From the NCBI GenBank assembly GCA_963204915.1, contig CAUJHS010000045.1, positions 1 through 64,000 on the forward strand: DNA of 64,000 nt, in the 5' to 3' direction. Made by a program: the position numbers and the translations under genes. This stretch comes from Planctomycetota bacterium (lineage in GTDB: Bacteria > Planctomycetota > Planctomycetia > Pirellulales > Pirellulaceae). This document shows positions 18,383 to 27,246 of this stretch, one piece after another (position 1 is the stretch's first letter; each line of letters opens with the position of its first letter). Under the pieces are notes generated by a model. That model did no database searches, was not told the origin of the DNA, and saw only the letters and a list, made by a program, of their open reading frames with translations.

Positions 18383-20278
18383 TCACACAAACACGACATG
18401 CTTCCGCAGAAACGCTTCGAGCGATTGGTAGTATTTCTCGATCGTTTCGCGCTTGCGCCAGCCGTGACCCTCGCCTTCGTAGACGTGGTATTCGTGCGGC
18501 GTGCCGCGGCGGCGGAGGGCTTCGACAATCGCGTCGGACTGGGCTTGCGGCACCACGCGGTCTTCGGCGCCTTGAAACACCGCCAGCGGCCGGACGATAT
18601 TTTCCGCATGCAGCACGGGCGAACGCTCGCGGTAAATCGCCGCGGCCTGCGGCAGCGGCCCCAACAGCGTATCGAGGTAACGGCTTTCGAACTTGTGCGT
18701 CATCGCGGCCAGATGGAACTGGTCGGCCACGCCGAACAAGCACACGCCCGCGGTGAAGACGAAGGGATGCGTAGTCATCGTTTGCAGCACCGTGAAGCCG
18801 CCCGCACTTCCGCCCATGATGACGAGCTTGTGCGGATCGGCTCGGCCCGCATCGACCAGGAATTGCGCGCCGCTGATCGAGTCTTCGACATCGCACACGC
18901 CCCAATTGCCGCGTAGGCGCAACATGTACTCTCGGCCGTAACCGGTCCCGCCGCGATAGTTGACATACAATACGCCGAAGCCGCGCGTGGCGAAGAACTG
19001 CGCTTCGGGCGACCAGCCCGCGCGAACTTGCGACGTAGGGCCGCCATGCACCATCACGATCAACGGCGGTTGGCCTTGGCTGGTGAAACGCGGGTTCGTT
19101 GGCGGGTAATACAGCCCGTGAGCCGTTTCTTCGTGGGCGGTCGTCCACGAGAGCGCTTCGCACGGCGCGAGCGCTTCGCGCGGAAGCGTTTCGGCCTCGG
19201 CTCGCGCCACGACGTGCGCGGCGTCTCTCGCGGCGTCGTACAAAATCACCCGATTCGGCAGGGAGGGCGAACTTCCGACAAACGCATAACGCTCGCCATG
19301 CAGCGAAGCGGTCAGTCCGCTGATTTTGGCGTATTCCGACAGGGCCGCTACGGTCGAGCGTTCGCCCGTATCTAAATCGATGCGCTCGATGCGCTGAAAC
19401 CCTTGTTCATTGGCTGCGGCCAGCACGCTTTTCCGGTCCGCCGAGACGGCGTAGGTGCGCTGGTCTTGCATCCACGCGGGCTCGCCGTACTCGACGCCGT
19501 CGGGCGTGAGGGCCCGATGCTCGCCCGTTTCCAAGTTATGCCGAATGAGGCGCCACCAACCGCTTTCGTCCGACACATACAGTAAGTCGTCGCCGGTGAT
19601 GAACTCGGGCTGGAAGACGGAGATTTCTTCTCCGCCCGCGATGACGCGCTCTTCTTCGAGTCGGGGCGTCCGACCCTCCATCACCACTTGGGCCAGGCAG
19701 AGTCTTGTGCCGTCCCAAGGCATGTTCGGATGATCCCACGCAATCCACGCCAAATGATCGCCAGTGGGACTCCACCGCGGTTGCATATAGAAATCGGCCC
19801 CGCTGGCAAGCACTTGCGGCCAGCGTCGGCCCTGGGTATCAACCACCACGAGCCGGTCGATTTGATCGTCGTCGTGATGCACGTAGACAATCCAGCGGCC
19901 ATCGGGCGAGACCGTGGGCGAGGCCGCTTTGCCGAACGGCGGCGAGACCGCTTCCGCGGGCCCGCCCGCAAGCGATTGCCGGAACAACCGACCGATTTTG
20001 TGCGCGACAAAATAGACGTGCCCGTGGGCGACGGTAAAGTCGCCGCCGCCGTAGCCCACTTCGGCCCGAACGCTCAACTCTTCCGTCAAGCGGCGGGGTG
20101 CGTCGCCGTCGAAATAGTCGGCCAGCAGCACGCCCCGGGCGGAGTGTCCTTCCAGCCACACGAGCGTGGGATGCGTTGTGTCAAAACGAGCGGCCTCCAA
20201 CCGCACGCCTTCCGCCAGGGCACGCGGAGAAATCGGGCTTTTCCATAAACCGAAAGGGCGCGAGATCGCGTGCGACAT
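18383..20278 (-). CDS. S9-family prolyl oligopeptidase-like peptidase
   Basis: 631 residues. N-terminal seven-bladed propeller (about 20-390, with PTVSPDGRWIVYVHH and PRWSPTGDHLAW blades), then an alpha/beta-hydrolase domain. Catalytic triad visible: Ser491 in GGSAGG, Asp573 in GAEDRVV and His605 in EGHGW. The oxyanion motif HGGPTSQVRAGW is present. No signal peptide, so probably a cytoplasmic aminoacyl- or oligopeptidase of the S9C type. The start lies three bases after the stop of the GH10-like gene, so the two are translationally coupled. Confidence 0.92.
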   Translation of the reverse strand: MSHAISRPFGLWKSPISPRALAEGVRLEAARFDTTHPTLVWLEGHSARGVLLADYFDGDAPRRLTEELSVRAEVGYGGGDFTVAHGHVYFVAHKIGRLFRQSLAGGPAEAVSPPFGKAASPTVSPDGRWIVYVHHDDDQIDRLVVVDTQGRRWPQVLASGADFYMQPRWSPTGDHLAWIAWDHPNMPWDGTRLCLAQVVMEGRTPRLEEERVIAGGEEISVFQPEFITGDDLLYVSDESGWWRLIRHNLETGEHRALTPDGVEYGEPAWMQDQRTYAVSADRKSVLAAANEQGFQRIERIDLDTGERSTVAALSEYAKISGLTASLHGERYAFVGSSPSLPNRVILYDAARDAAHVVARAEAETLPREALAPCEALSWTTAHEETAHGLYYPPTNPRFTSQGQPPLIVMVHGGPTSQVRAGWSPEAQFFATRGFGVLYVNYRGGTGYGREYMLRLRGNWGVCDVEDSISGAQFLVDAGRADPHKLVIMGGSAGGFTVLQTMTTHPFVFTAGVCLFGVADQFHLAAMTHKFESRYLDTLLGPLPQAAAIYRERSPVLHAENIVRPLAVFQGAEDRVVPQAQSDAIVEALRRRGTPHEYHVYEGEGHGWRKRETIEKYYQSLEAFLRKHVVFV

Positions 20279-20281
20279 GGG

Positions 20282-21757
20282 TTAAACGAGGTTTTCCTTG
20301 CGGAACGCGGCTAAGGCGGCCAGCGCGGGCTTAGCACGGTCGCCATGATCGAACAACCCGCCATGAGGAAAATCGTGCGGCGCCGCGTCGCGGATTTGTC
20401 GCCAGACCACGCCATGCACCCACGGCTTGGCGGAAAACACCGCAATCAGTTTCTCCACTTGCTGCAGTTGCCGTTCCGGAGAAGGTTGCGGAACAACCGG
20501 CCGGGCGTTGAAGCTGGCTTGCGGATCGGCGCCGTCGCCGCTGGGCGCCGACAGAAACACAATCAGCGGTAAGTTCAAGGCGCTCCAGCGGTCGATCAAC
20601 CGGACCAGCTCCAGCAGATCGCGTTCCGGAGAACCGCCAGGCCAGTAGCCCCAATTGATTTCCAGTCCTAAACCGGAAACGCCCAGTTCGGCCCGCACCA
20701 GCGCGTCGGCAAAGTGAAGCGGCGAAAGATCCCAGTCGCCGCGTCCCAGGTGGTCGCCCCAGGGTTGATCGAAGGAGACGATGACGGGCGTTTTCGCGTC
20801 TTGGCGTCGAATGGCGTCAATCGAACCGACCGTCAAACGCAATCGCTGTTCTTCCGAGAGCGCGAGCGACTGCAACGCATTCATGCGCGACGACGCCAGC
20901 CACACGTGCGTCCGGCCCTGGTACCGTTCGACGGTGTGTTTGATGTGATCATAAATGTAGCCTTCGAGGCTATCGACGTCGCCTTCCCACAGGTACAGCC
21001 AATCGGGCGTGTTGCGGCGACCCAGGTCCAGCAGCGGACCCATCACGATCTTGTAACCGCGGTCGGCGCACCATTCCATCCGGTCATCGACGCTTTCCCA
21101 CCGGCGCTGGCCGGCATTGGCTTCGATTTCCGCCCAGTTGGGCTGCACCATGGCGGAATTGAAGGTGCGGCGAAAAGCGCGGGTGAAGTCTTCGCCGGGG
21201 GAGCGCGTTTCCAGGTTGCCGGCGAACAACGTGCCCAACTTGGGCGTTTGACGGCGACGCACGGCCATGAGCTGCGACGAATAATCGAGCGTCAAGTGAT
21301 CGGTGGCGTCGAGTCCAATTTCAATGGCTAACTGCGCGGCCTGCGCCGACTCGGCCGGGGTGGCTTGCGTCACGGCGGCGCGAATGAAATGCGATGTCGC
21401 CTCGTGCAGCAACCGCGGCGCCGTTTCGCCGACCTGCATGCCCGACGCCTTCCACATTTCGAGTTGGTTGCGCAGCCGGTTCAGGACCCCGCGCGCCAAT
21501 TCGACGGGCAACAAGTAGGGCTCACGGCGTTCGCGCAAGCAAGTGGTGCTTAGCATCAGCTCGCCGCGGTTGGCCACAAACCAGGGAACAAAGAAGTTGC
21601 CGGAGTCATCTTCATCGCGGCGGCAGGTGAGAATGGGGTCGGACCAAGAGACCCACGTTCGCCAAGGAACGCCTTCCGGGGCCGCCAGGTACGCGCATTC
21701 CAGACCAAACGCCGAGACGCGCTGCGGGTCTGGAACCAGAAAGCGCATTAACCCCAT
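20282..21757 (-). CDS. GH10-like TIM-barrel protein lacking the usual acid/base glutamate
   Basis: 491 residues from the ATG at 21757 (AGGA eight bases upstream). The C-terminal 300 residues read like family 10 xylanases: FTRAFRRTFNSAMVQPNW, then WESVDDRMEWC, DHIKHTVERYQG, and a later LGLEINWGYWPGG that matches the nucleophile strand. Where GH10 enzymes have WDVVNE, this protein has VWLASSR, so the general acid/base is missing and hydrolysis by the usual mechanism is doubtful. The N-terminal 180 residues are a beta-rich domain I do not recognise. No signal peptide. Co-transcribed with the S9 peptidase gene three bases downstream. A promoter is predicted at 21833-21861. Confidence 0.7.
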   Translation of the reverse strand: MGLMRFLVPDPQRVSAFGLECAYLAAPEGVPWRTWVSWSDPILTCRRDEDDSGNFFVPWFVANRGELMLSTTCLRERREPYLLPVELARGVLNRLRNQLEMWKASGMQVGETAPRLLHEATSHFIRAAVTQATPAESAQAAQLAIEIGLDATDHLTLDYSSQLMAVRRRQTPKLGTLFAGNLETRSPGEDFTRAFRRTFNSAMVQPNWAEIEANAGQRRWESVDDRMEWCADRGYKIVMGPLLDLGRRNTPDWLYLWEGDVDSLEGYIYDHIKHTVERYQGRTHVWLASSRMNALQSLALSEEQRLRLTVGSIDAIRRQDAKTPVIVSFDQPWGDHLGRGDWDLSPLHFADALVRAELGVSGLGLEINWGYWPGGSPERDLLELVRLIDRWSALNLPLIVFLSAPSGDGADPQASFNARPVVPQPSPERQLQQVEKLIAVFSAKPWVHGVVWRQIRDAAPHDFPHGGLFDHGDRAKPALAALAAFRKENLV

Positions 21758-21832
21758 CGGAGTCGTCCTATCTATGGTCACGCACGGCGATGGTCGAGTC
21801 CGGCCGCGGAATGCGCCATCGTCTACTGCGCG

Positions 21833-21861
21833 AGTGTAACCCACCACCCGCAATCATTCAA
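21833..21861 (-). promoter_or_regulatory. Candidate promoter of the GH10-like/S9 operon
   Basis: Minus strand TTGAAT (21861-21856), 17-base spacer, TACACT (21838-21833), 75 bases upstream of the start at 21757. Confidence 0.45.
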
Positions 21862-22004
21862 CGGCGAATGGACGAAAGCGGCCCGTTGGGGGGCATTTAC
21901 CGGCCCAATTCACGGCCGCGCACGTCCTATAGAGCCAAATCCTCGGACGAAAGCCCGGCGTTTGCGCCCAGGGGCCCGTGCGATAGGATAGCTCTTATAT
22001 CCCT

Positions 22005-23096
22005 ATGAGTGAATCGCCCGCTTCTCCGCCTTTGCCGCACCGCCCGCCTGAAACGCTCCGTTGGATGGGCGACGCTCGTGGCTATTTGCGTTTGATTGAT
22101 CAAACCCGCCTGCCGGTTGAGTTTGTCGAAATCGAATGCCGGCAGGTCGAAACCGTGTGGGAAGCGATCAAAATGCTGCGCGTTCGCGGGGCGCCCGCCA
22201 TCGGCATCGCGGCGGCGTACGGACTGTGTTTGGCGCTTCAAACCACGGTCGACGAAGACGAGGCGGCGTACTTCGCCCGGCTCAACGTGGCCAGCGATTA
22301 TCTAGCGGCGAGTCGCCCCACGGCGGTCAATTTGTTTTGGGCGCTAGACCGCATGAAGCACAAAGCGCAGCAACTGCGCGGCACGGCTCCCGTCGACAAA
22401 ATTCATGCCGCCTTGCTGGAAGAAGCCCGCGCGATTCATGAAGAAGACCGTCAGGTTTGCCGAGCCATTGGGCGCTACGGGGCCGAGTTGCTCGAATCGA
22501 ACACAGGCGTCTTGACTCACTGTAACGCCGGAGGACTGGCCACCGCCGACTACGGCACCGCGCTGGCGGTCTTTTTTACCGCACAAGCGCAAGGTAAGGC
22601 GCCGCATGTGTTTGTCGATGAAACGCGGCCCTTGCTCCAAGGCGCCCGACTGACCGCCTGGGAACTGGCCCAGCGCGGCGTTCGAGCGACGCTCATTTGC
22701 GATTCGATGGCGGCCCAAGTGATGCGCGAGGGACGCGTCCAGGCGGTCATCACCGGGGCCGACCGCATCGCCGCCAATGGCGACACGGCCAACAAGATCG
22801 GTACGTATTCCCTGGCCGTACTGGCCCGCGCGCATGAGATTCCGTTTTACATCGCGGCGCCCCTGTCCACGTTCGATCTCGCCTTGTCCAGCGGCGAGGG
22901 CATTCCAATCGAACAGCGCGGTCGGGAGGAAATCACCCATGGCTTTGGACGGCAAACCGCGCCCGACGGAGTCGACGTGTACAACCCCGCCTTCGACGTA
23001 ACCCCCGCCGGGCTCATTCGCGCCATCATCACCGAACGCGGCGTGATTGAACCCGTCAACGCACATACCATTGCGGCAATGACGGCAGGAGCGTAA
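22005..23096 (+). CDS. mtnA: S-methyl-5-thioribose-1-phosphate isomerase
   Basis: 363 residues, usual length. MtnA converts 5-methylthioribose-1-phosphate to methylthioribulose-1-phosphate in the methionine salvage pathway. Seen: RGAPAIGIAAAYG, the catalytic cysteine in THCNAGGLATADYGTAL, ETRPLLQGARLTAWEL, and the catalytic aspartate in ITGADRIAANGDTANKIGTY. These distinguish it from the eIF2B-like paralogues. Cytoplasmic homodimer. No other mtn genes lie nearby. No clear ribosome site precedes the ATG. Convergent with the membrane protein gene 24 bases downstream. Confidence 0.95.
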   Translation: MSESPASPPLPHRPPETLRWMGDARGYLRLIDQTRLPVEFVEIECRQVETVWEAIKMLRVRGAPAIGIAAAYGLCLALQTTVDEDEAAYFARLNVASDYLAASRPTAVNLFWALDRMKHKAQQLRGTAPVDKIHAALLEEARAIHEEDRQVCRAIGRYGAELLESNTGVLTHCNAGGLATADYGTALAVFFTAQAQGKAPHVFVDETRPLLQGARLTAWELAQRGVRATLICDSMAAQVMREGRVQAVITGADRIAANGDTANKIGTYSLAVLARAHEIPFYIAAPLSTFDLALSSGEGIPIEQRGREEITHGFGRQTAPDGVDVYNPAFDVTPAGLIRAIITERGVIEPVNAHTIAAMTAGA

Positions 23097-23120
23097 GACG
23101 TTAGGGATTCGTGAATCGCT

Positions 23121-24902
23121 TCAGTTTTCCGGCGCGAGGGCGCGCAGTGCGTAAATGTCGATCCGCGCCGTGTCATCGGCGAAAATGTGCTCCACGTCTT
23201 GGCTCAGGAAAGGATTGAGCAAGATCTTCTCTTGCGAAGCATAATCGCGCGCGACAACGCAATAGCGCACGCCCATTTTTTGCAGCGCGTAAATACTGTG
23301 CGCGTCGGGGAACGTCCGCATCGCTTCCTTGAGTTGCAAAAAGGGATCGGGAAAAAAACCCGAGTAGCCGTTGACCATTCTTCGCTGATGAAACGCTCCC
23401 CAGTACATCCACACGGTGGTCGGTTCGTACGCTTCGGCGGTGACGCCCGTAGGAAACGGCGCACAGGCGATCACGGCGTGCGGCGGCGTGTGCGTACGGA
23501 GCCAATCGAGCCATTGCTCGTTCTTTACCTGCGAAGGGACCTGATACAACGACTGCGGCCACGGCCAAAGTTCGGCGACGGCGGCGATGGCGAGAACCAC
23601 TACGGCGCCCTGAAGCATTTTGGCGGCGCCGAGCGAAGTTTGGTTGGACTGGGCGAAGCGAGGGCGCCATGCCGGGAAAGCGCCGCTTCGTGTCAAGTGG
23701 CGCGACATTTCCCAGAGCGCTTGCAGGCCGAACGCCGCCAGCGCCGTTACGGCGATTTGGAAGAACACCGCGAAACGGAAGACGTTGCGCGCTTCGGCGA
23801 TGCCGGGTACGGCGGCGCGCACCCAGTCATAGGGAACGACTGGGCCGATCCGCCAATACGGCCCCATCGCCAAGAGTAAACCCGCGAGCAAAAACAGCAG
23901 CAAGAAGACGGCCCAGCGCCTCCGGCGGCGGCGCCACACGCCCCACGCCACGCCCACCGCGGCCAGGGCGTACTTGAACATGCCAGGCGAAAGTCGGATG
24001 TGGATGCGCGCGGTTTCGGTCCGTCCCTCCCAGCCGAGGCGCGGTTTCCACGGCGTGACGGCGAAATCCGCCCAGTGGGCCGATAATTCCCGCACGAGAT
24101 TTTCCGGACGAGCCATCGCATGGCGATGTGTCACACGCCACTGCGCCACGACGAGAGGCGCTATCAGCATCCCGGCGGCCAGGGCGCTCAACCCCAAGAG
24201 CGCCGCAACCCGCGGACGCAGCAACTTTCGGCCCAGCAGGCATAACGCCGGCAGCGGCAACGCCACGGCGAGGAACAAACCATAATAGGTGCAAAGACCG
24301 TACGCCACGGCAAACCAGGCGCCCAAACCCAAAGCGCGGCGAACCGTCGGTCGGCGGGCCAAGGCGTCCAAGGCCAGAATCGTGCCGAGAATTCCAAACA
24401 GCGGTACAAGCTGAAGCACGCCGAATTCGTTGAATACAAAGGCGAGCGTTTCGAGCATTCCTCCGCCCAATAGCGCCAGCCACGTGGTCACACGCATTCG
24501 CCGCAGCAGGCAATAACCGCTCCAACCGTTCAACGTCAAAGCGAGCAATAGCAGAACGTTGTACGTGAGCACCAAATTGCCCGACGCCGCCCACACCGGA
24601 AGCCCCGCGGCGGTGAGCGGCATTGGCTCCGAAAGTGCGAAGGCGTCTTCCGTGGGATAGAAAATTGGCGCGTCCCAATAGCCCTGATACAGCCGTGATA
24701 TTTGATGGCAATTCCACCAAATGGTCCAGGCGTTGAACAGCGGTACGGTGGCGACGGGTTCCGTTCCGCGCGGAAGCGAGTCGGCCAGATGCGGGGTGAG
24801 AGGCCAAGTGGCCGCAATCGCCACAAAAAGATACAGCACGGGGGGTGCGGCATGTCGCACGAACACCACCAAGCGCCGTGGACTGGCCCCGCGTGAAGTC
24901 AT
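23121..24902 (-). CDS. Polytopic membrane protein, GT-C glycosyltransferase-like
   Basis: 593 residues from the ATG at 24902; a TTG at 24941 is an alternative. About eleven to twelve hydrophobic segments are visible up to residue 420, followed by a soluble extracytoplasmic domain of about 170 residues. The first loop contains a short DxD-poor motif (WTIWWNCHQ) and FYPTEDAFALSEP, similar to planctomycete membrane proteins related to lipid-linked sugar transferases. The topology suits GT-C enzymes, but no diagnostic acidic pair in the first loop is convincing. I call it uncharacterised with a GT-C-like architecture. Downstream of the FAD/Rieske gene on the same strand, 123 bases away. Confidence 0.6.
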   Translation of the reverse strand: MTSRGASPRRLVVFVRHAAPPVLYLFVAIAATWPLTPHLADSLPRGTEPVATVPLFNAWTIWWNCHQISRLYQGYWDAPIFYPTEDAFALSEPMPLTAAGLPVWAASGNLVLTYNVLLLLALTLNGWSGYCLLRRMRVTTWLALLGGGMLETLAFVFNEFGVLQLVPLFGILGTILALDALARRPTVRRALGLGAWFAVAYGLCTYYGLFLAVALPLPALCLLGRKLLRPRVAALLGLSALAAGMLIAPLVVAQWRVTHRHAMARPENLVRELSAHWADFAVTPWKPRLGWEGRTETARIHIRLSPGMFKYALAAVGVAWGVWRRRRRRWAVFLLLFLLAGLLLAMGPYWRIGPVVPYDWVRAAVPGIAEARNVFRFAVFFQIAVTALAAFGLQALWEMSRHLTRSGAFPAWRPRFAQSNQTSLGAAKMLQGAVVVLAIAAVAELWPWPQSLYQVPSQVKNEQWLDWLRTHTPPHAVIACAPFPTGVTAEAYEPTTVWMYWGAFHQRRMVNGYSGFFPDPFLQLKEAMRTFPDAHSIYALQKMGVRYCVVARDYASQEKILLNPFLSQDVEHIFADDTARIDIYALRALAPEN

Positions 24903-24923
24903 CCCGCCTGGTTCTCCCGATCC

Positions 24924-24951
24924 CCAAGAATGGGTCGCCAAGAATGGGTCG
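24924..24951. repeat. Tandem 14-base repeat
   Basis: Two perfect adjacent copies of CCAAGAATGGGTCG just upstream of the membrane protein start. Probably a small replication-slippage duplication. Confidence 0.6.
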
Positions 24952-24956
24952 TTAGG

Positions 24957-25003
24957 AATTGGCGACGATCAAGCCGCTACGCCAGCGGCGTGGCTTGCCA
25001 ATT
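24957..25003. repeat. Nested inverted repeat (long hairpin)
   Basis: Outer arms AATTGGC/GCCAATT (24957-24963 and 24997-25003) enclose AAGCC/GGCTT (24971-24975 and 24992-24996). An alternative inner fold pairs GCCGC with GCGGC. It lies 22 bases after the stop of the FAD/Rieske gene and may end or process its transcript; there is no U-run. Confidence 0.5.
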
Positions 25004-25025
25004 TAACCCATTCCGGGGCGGAAGT

Positions 25026-26549
25026 TCAGGAGGCGGCCAGCGATTGCGGTGACTTGACTTCCAGGTCTTTCGTGGGCGGGCCGTAAATGCGCTCGCCGCA
25101 CGCCGAGTATCGCCCGCCGTGGCAGGGACAGTCCCAAGTTTTCTCCAACGTGTTCCACTTCACGTGACAGCCGGCGTGCGTACACACCGGCGAAAGCAGG
25201 TGCAGTTGGCCGGCGTCGTCGCGGTAGGCGGCCAGTTGTTCCCCCTGGTACTTGACCAGGCGGCCTTCGCCCACGCCGATTTCCTCGAGCGCTTCGATGG
25301 GCTCGCCGGCAAAACGATCGGCGACGAAACGGACCGCGACATCCACATTCTCTTTAATCAGCGCTGCTCCACCTGCAATCGGCTTCAATCGTGACGGCAA
25401 GTAAACTTTGGCCAGCGGCGGCTCTCGACCTTGCACCAGGTCGGCCATGAGCAACCCGGCAACCGTGCCGTAGGTCATGCCAACGCCGGAGTAACCCGTG
25501 CCGATGTACGTATTGGAGTACGTTGGCACACGGCCGATGAACGGCACACCGTCGTCGGGTTCGAAGAACTCGGCCGACCAATGCTGCTGAATCGCCTGTG
25601 CGCGGAACCGCTCTTGCACGTACTCTTCCAACTGACGAGCGCTTGAGGAGGGGTCGCCGTGCCCGGTCTTGTGATCGGCCCCACCGATGAGCAACAGGCC
25701 GGGTTTGCTCGAATCGGCCCAGCGCGTGTAGTGGTAGGGGTCGGCGTCGTCCCAATACAACGCATCAGGAGGCGGCTCGCTGACATGCACCGCCACAACA
25801 TACGACTGCATCGGCTCCATGCGCATGTCGAACACCGAAATTCCCAAGTACGCCGAGTGCGTAGCCAGAATCACCTGGTCGGCGGTGACCACGCCGTGCG
25901 CGGTAGGCACGGTGCAGGGCGTTCCGTCCTGCGGAAGTTCGGCCCGCGTCTCTTCGTAAATGGCGCAGCCGTCGCCATGCACGAGCCGCGCCAACGACTG
26001 CAAGTATTTGAGGGGATGAAACCGGGCCTGGTTCTCATAACGAATTGCCGCAGCCACCTCGAACGGCAAGCCCGTTTCGTCGGTCATCGACGCCTGAATT
26101 CCCAACCGCTGGGCCGCCGCGCATTCTTTCTCCAACTGACGAATATGACTCTCCTTCTCGGTGTACTCGAAGGCCGGGATGCGGCGGAAATCGCAGTCGA
26201 TCTGATGCTCTTGAATCCAACGTTCGATCTGGTTGATGGCCGCCTGGCGCGACGCGGTGATCTGCCGTGCGGCGTCCTCGCCAAAGTCGTTGATCAGCGT
26301 GGAGCAGCCCTGGTCGGGCAAGACTTCCAAATGCGCCGTGGTTCCGCCGGTGGTTCCCGCGCCCACGCGTCCCGCCTCCAGCACAACCACGTTCTTTCCG
26401 GCACGCTTTAACGCGAGCGCCGCAGTCAACCCGGTAATTCCCGCGCCAATGACGCAAACGTCGGCGCGAATGTTTTCTTGCAACGCAGGGTACGCCGCGC
26501 CGGGAGTGGTGGTTTCGTGCCAGAATGAACGGGGAGCGATGGGTTGCAT
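25026..26549 (-). CDS. FAD-dependent oxidoreductase fused to a Rieske domain
   Basis: 507 residues from the ATG at 26549 (AAGG six bases upstream). N-terminal DAO-type flavoprotein: VCVIGAGITGLTAALALKRAG binds FAD (about 31-51), with a GVGMTYGTVAG C-terminal flavin segment near 360. The last 95 residues form a Rieske [2Fe-2S] domain with ligands CTHAGCH and CPCHGGRY. Such DAO-Rieske fusions are known but have no assigned substrate; the Rieske centre would move electrons from the flavin to an unknown acceptor. No export signal is seen. Divergent from pnuC-nadR with 115 bases between. Confidence 0.92.
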   Translation of the reverse strand: MQPIAPRSFWHETTTPGAAYPALQENIRADVCVIGAGITGLTAALALKRAGKNVVVLEAGRVGAGTTGGTTAHLEVLPDQGCSTLINDFGEDAARQITASRQAAINQIERWIQEHQIDCDFRRIPAFEYTEKESHIRQLEKECAAAQRLGIQASMTDETGLPFEVAAAIRYENQARFHPLKYLQSLARLVHGDGCAIYEETRAELPQDGTPCTVPTAHGVVTADQVILATHSAYLGISVFDMRMEPMQSYVVAVHVSEPPPDALYWDDADPYHYTRWADSSKPGLLLIGGADHKTGHGDPSSSARQLEEYVQERFRAQAIQQHWSAEFFEPDDGVPFIGRVPTYSNTYIGTGYSGVGMTYGTVAGLLMADLVQGREPPLAKVYLPSRLKPIAGGAALIKENVDVAVRFVADRFAGEPIEALEEIGVGEGRLVKYQGEQLAAYRDDAGQLHLLSPVCTHAGCHVKWNTLEKTWDCPCHGGRYSACGERIYGPPTKDLEVKSPQSLAAS

Positions 26550-26664
26550 GGGACACCTTCTTGCGACAAAACCGCACTGCGAAACAACTGGGGCCAGGGA
26601 CCGCCCCGTCTTCATTCTGCAAATTGTGTTCCACCGCAACGGCGCCGGACGTTACAATTCGCCC

Positions 26665-27246
26665 ATGTCGCACCTCGAACTGATCGCCGCGGTTTTTGGC
26701 CTGGCCTGCGTGTGGCTGGTCGTGCGGCAAAACATCTGGTGCTGGCCCATGGGATTGGTGCAGGTTGCGCTCTATGTGGTCATTTTTTATGACGCGCGGC
26801 TTTACGCCGACATGGGCTTGCACGTCATTTACATCTTCCTGCAACTCTACGGCTGGCAATATTGGCTGCGCGGCGGGCCGCGTGAGAACACGTTGCCCGT
26901 AACGCGCCTGCCGTGGCAAGCCAATCTGGCTTGGGCTCTCGGCATCGCCGCCGGCGCCGGAAGTTTGGGTCTGGCGCTGGACCATAACACGAACGCCGAC
27001 TTGCCCTACTGGGATTCGGCCATCGTGGCGATGAGTCTGGCCGCTCAATACCTTCTCGCCCGGAAGGTGTTGGAGAATTGGGTGTGGTGGATCGCCGTCG
27101 ATGTGCTGGGCATCGGCGTGTACGCTTATAAAGATTTGTATTACACCGCCGGCTTGTATACGGTGTTCCTGGGCCTGTCGGTATGGGGATGGTTCGCATG
27201 GCGGAAGAGTTTACTCCAGGACCGCATCGCCGCGGTCGCGGCTTAG
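26665..27246 (+). CDS. pnuC: Nicotinamide riboside transporter PnuC
   Basis: 193 residues, about seven membrane helices. PnuC is a facilitator for nicotinamide riboside in the inner membrane. Seen: NIWCWPMGLVQ in helix 2 and HVIYIFLQLYGWQYW, the aromatic substrate-site motifs, and a C-terminal YKDLYYTAGLYTVFLGLSVWGW. The start at 26665 has TACAAT (26653-26658) seven bases upstream, so the mRNA may have almost no leader, although no good -35 is seen. It overlaps nadR by 49 bases in another frame, so uptake and phosphorylation/adenylylation are coupled. Confidence 0.93.
   Translation: MSHLELIAAVFGLACVWLVVRQNIWCWPMGLVQVALYVVIFYDARLYADMGLHVIYIFLQLYGWQYWLRGGPRENTLPVTRLPWQANLAWALGIAAGAGSLGLALDHNTNADLPYWDSAIVAMSLAAQYLLARKVLENWVWWIAVDVLGIGVYAYKDLYYTAGLYTVFLGLSVWGWFAWRKSLLQDRIAAVAA

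Noticed and set aside
24924-24951. CRISPR-like repeat array
   Set aside because: Only two adjacent 14-base copies with no spacers; simple duplication.
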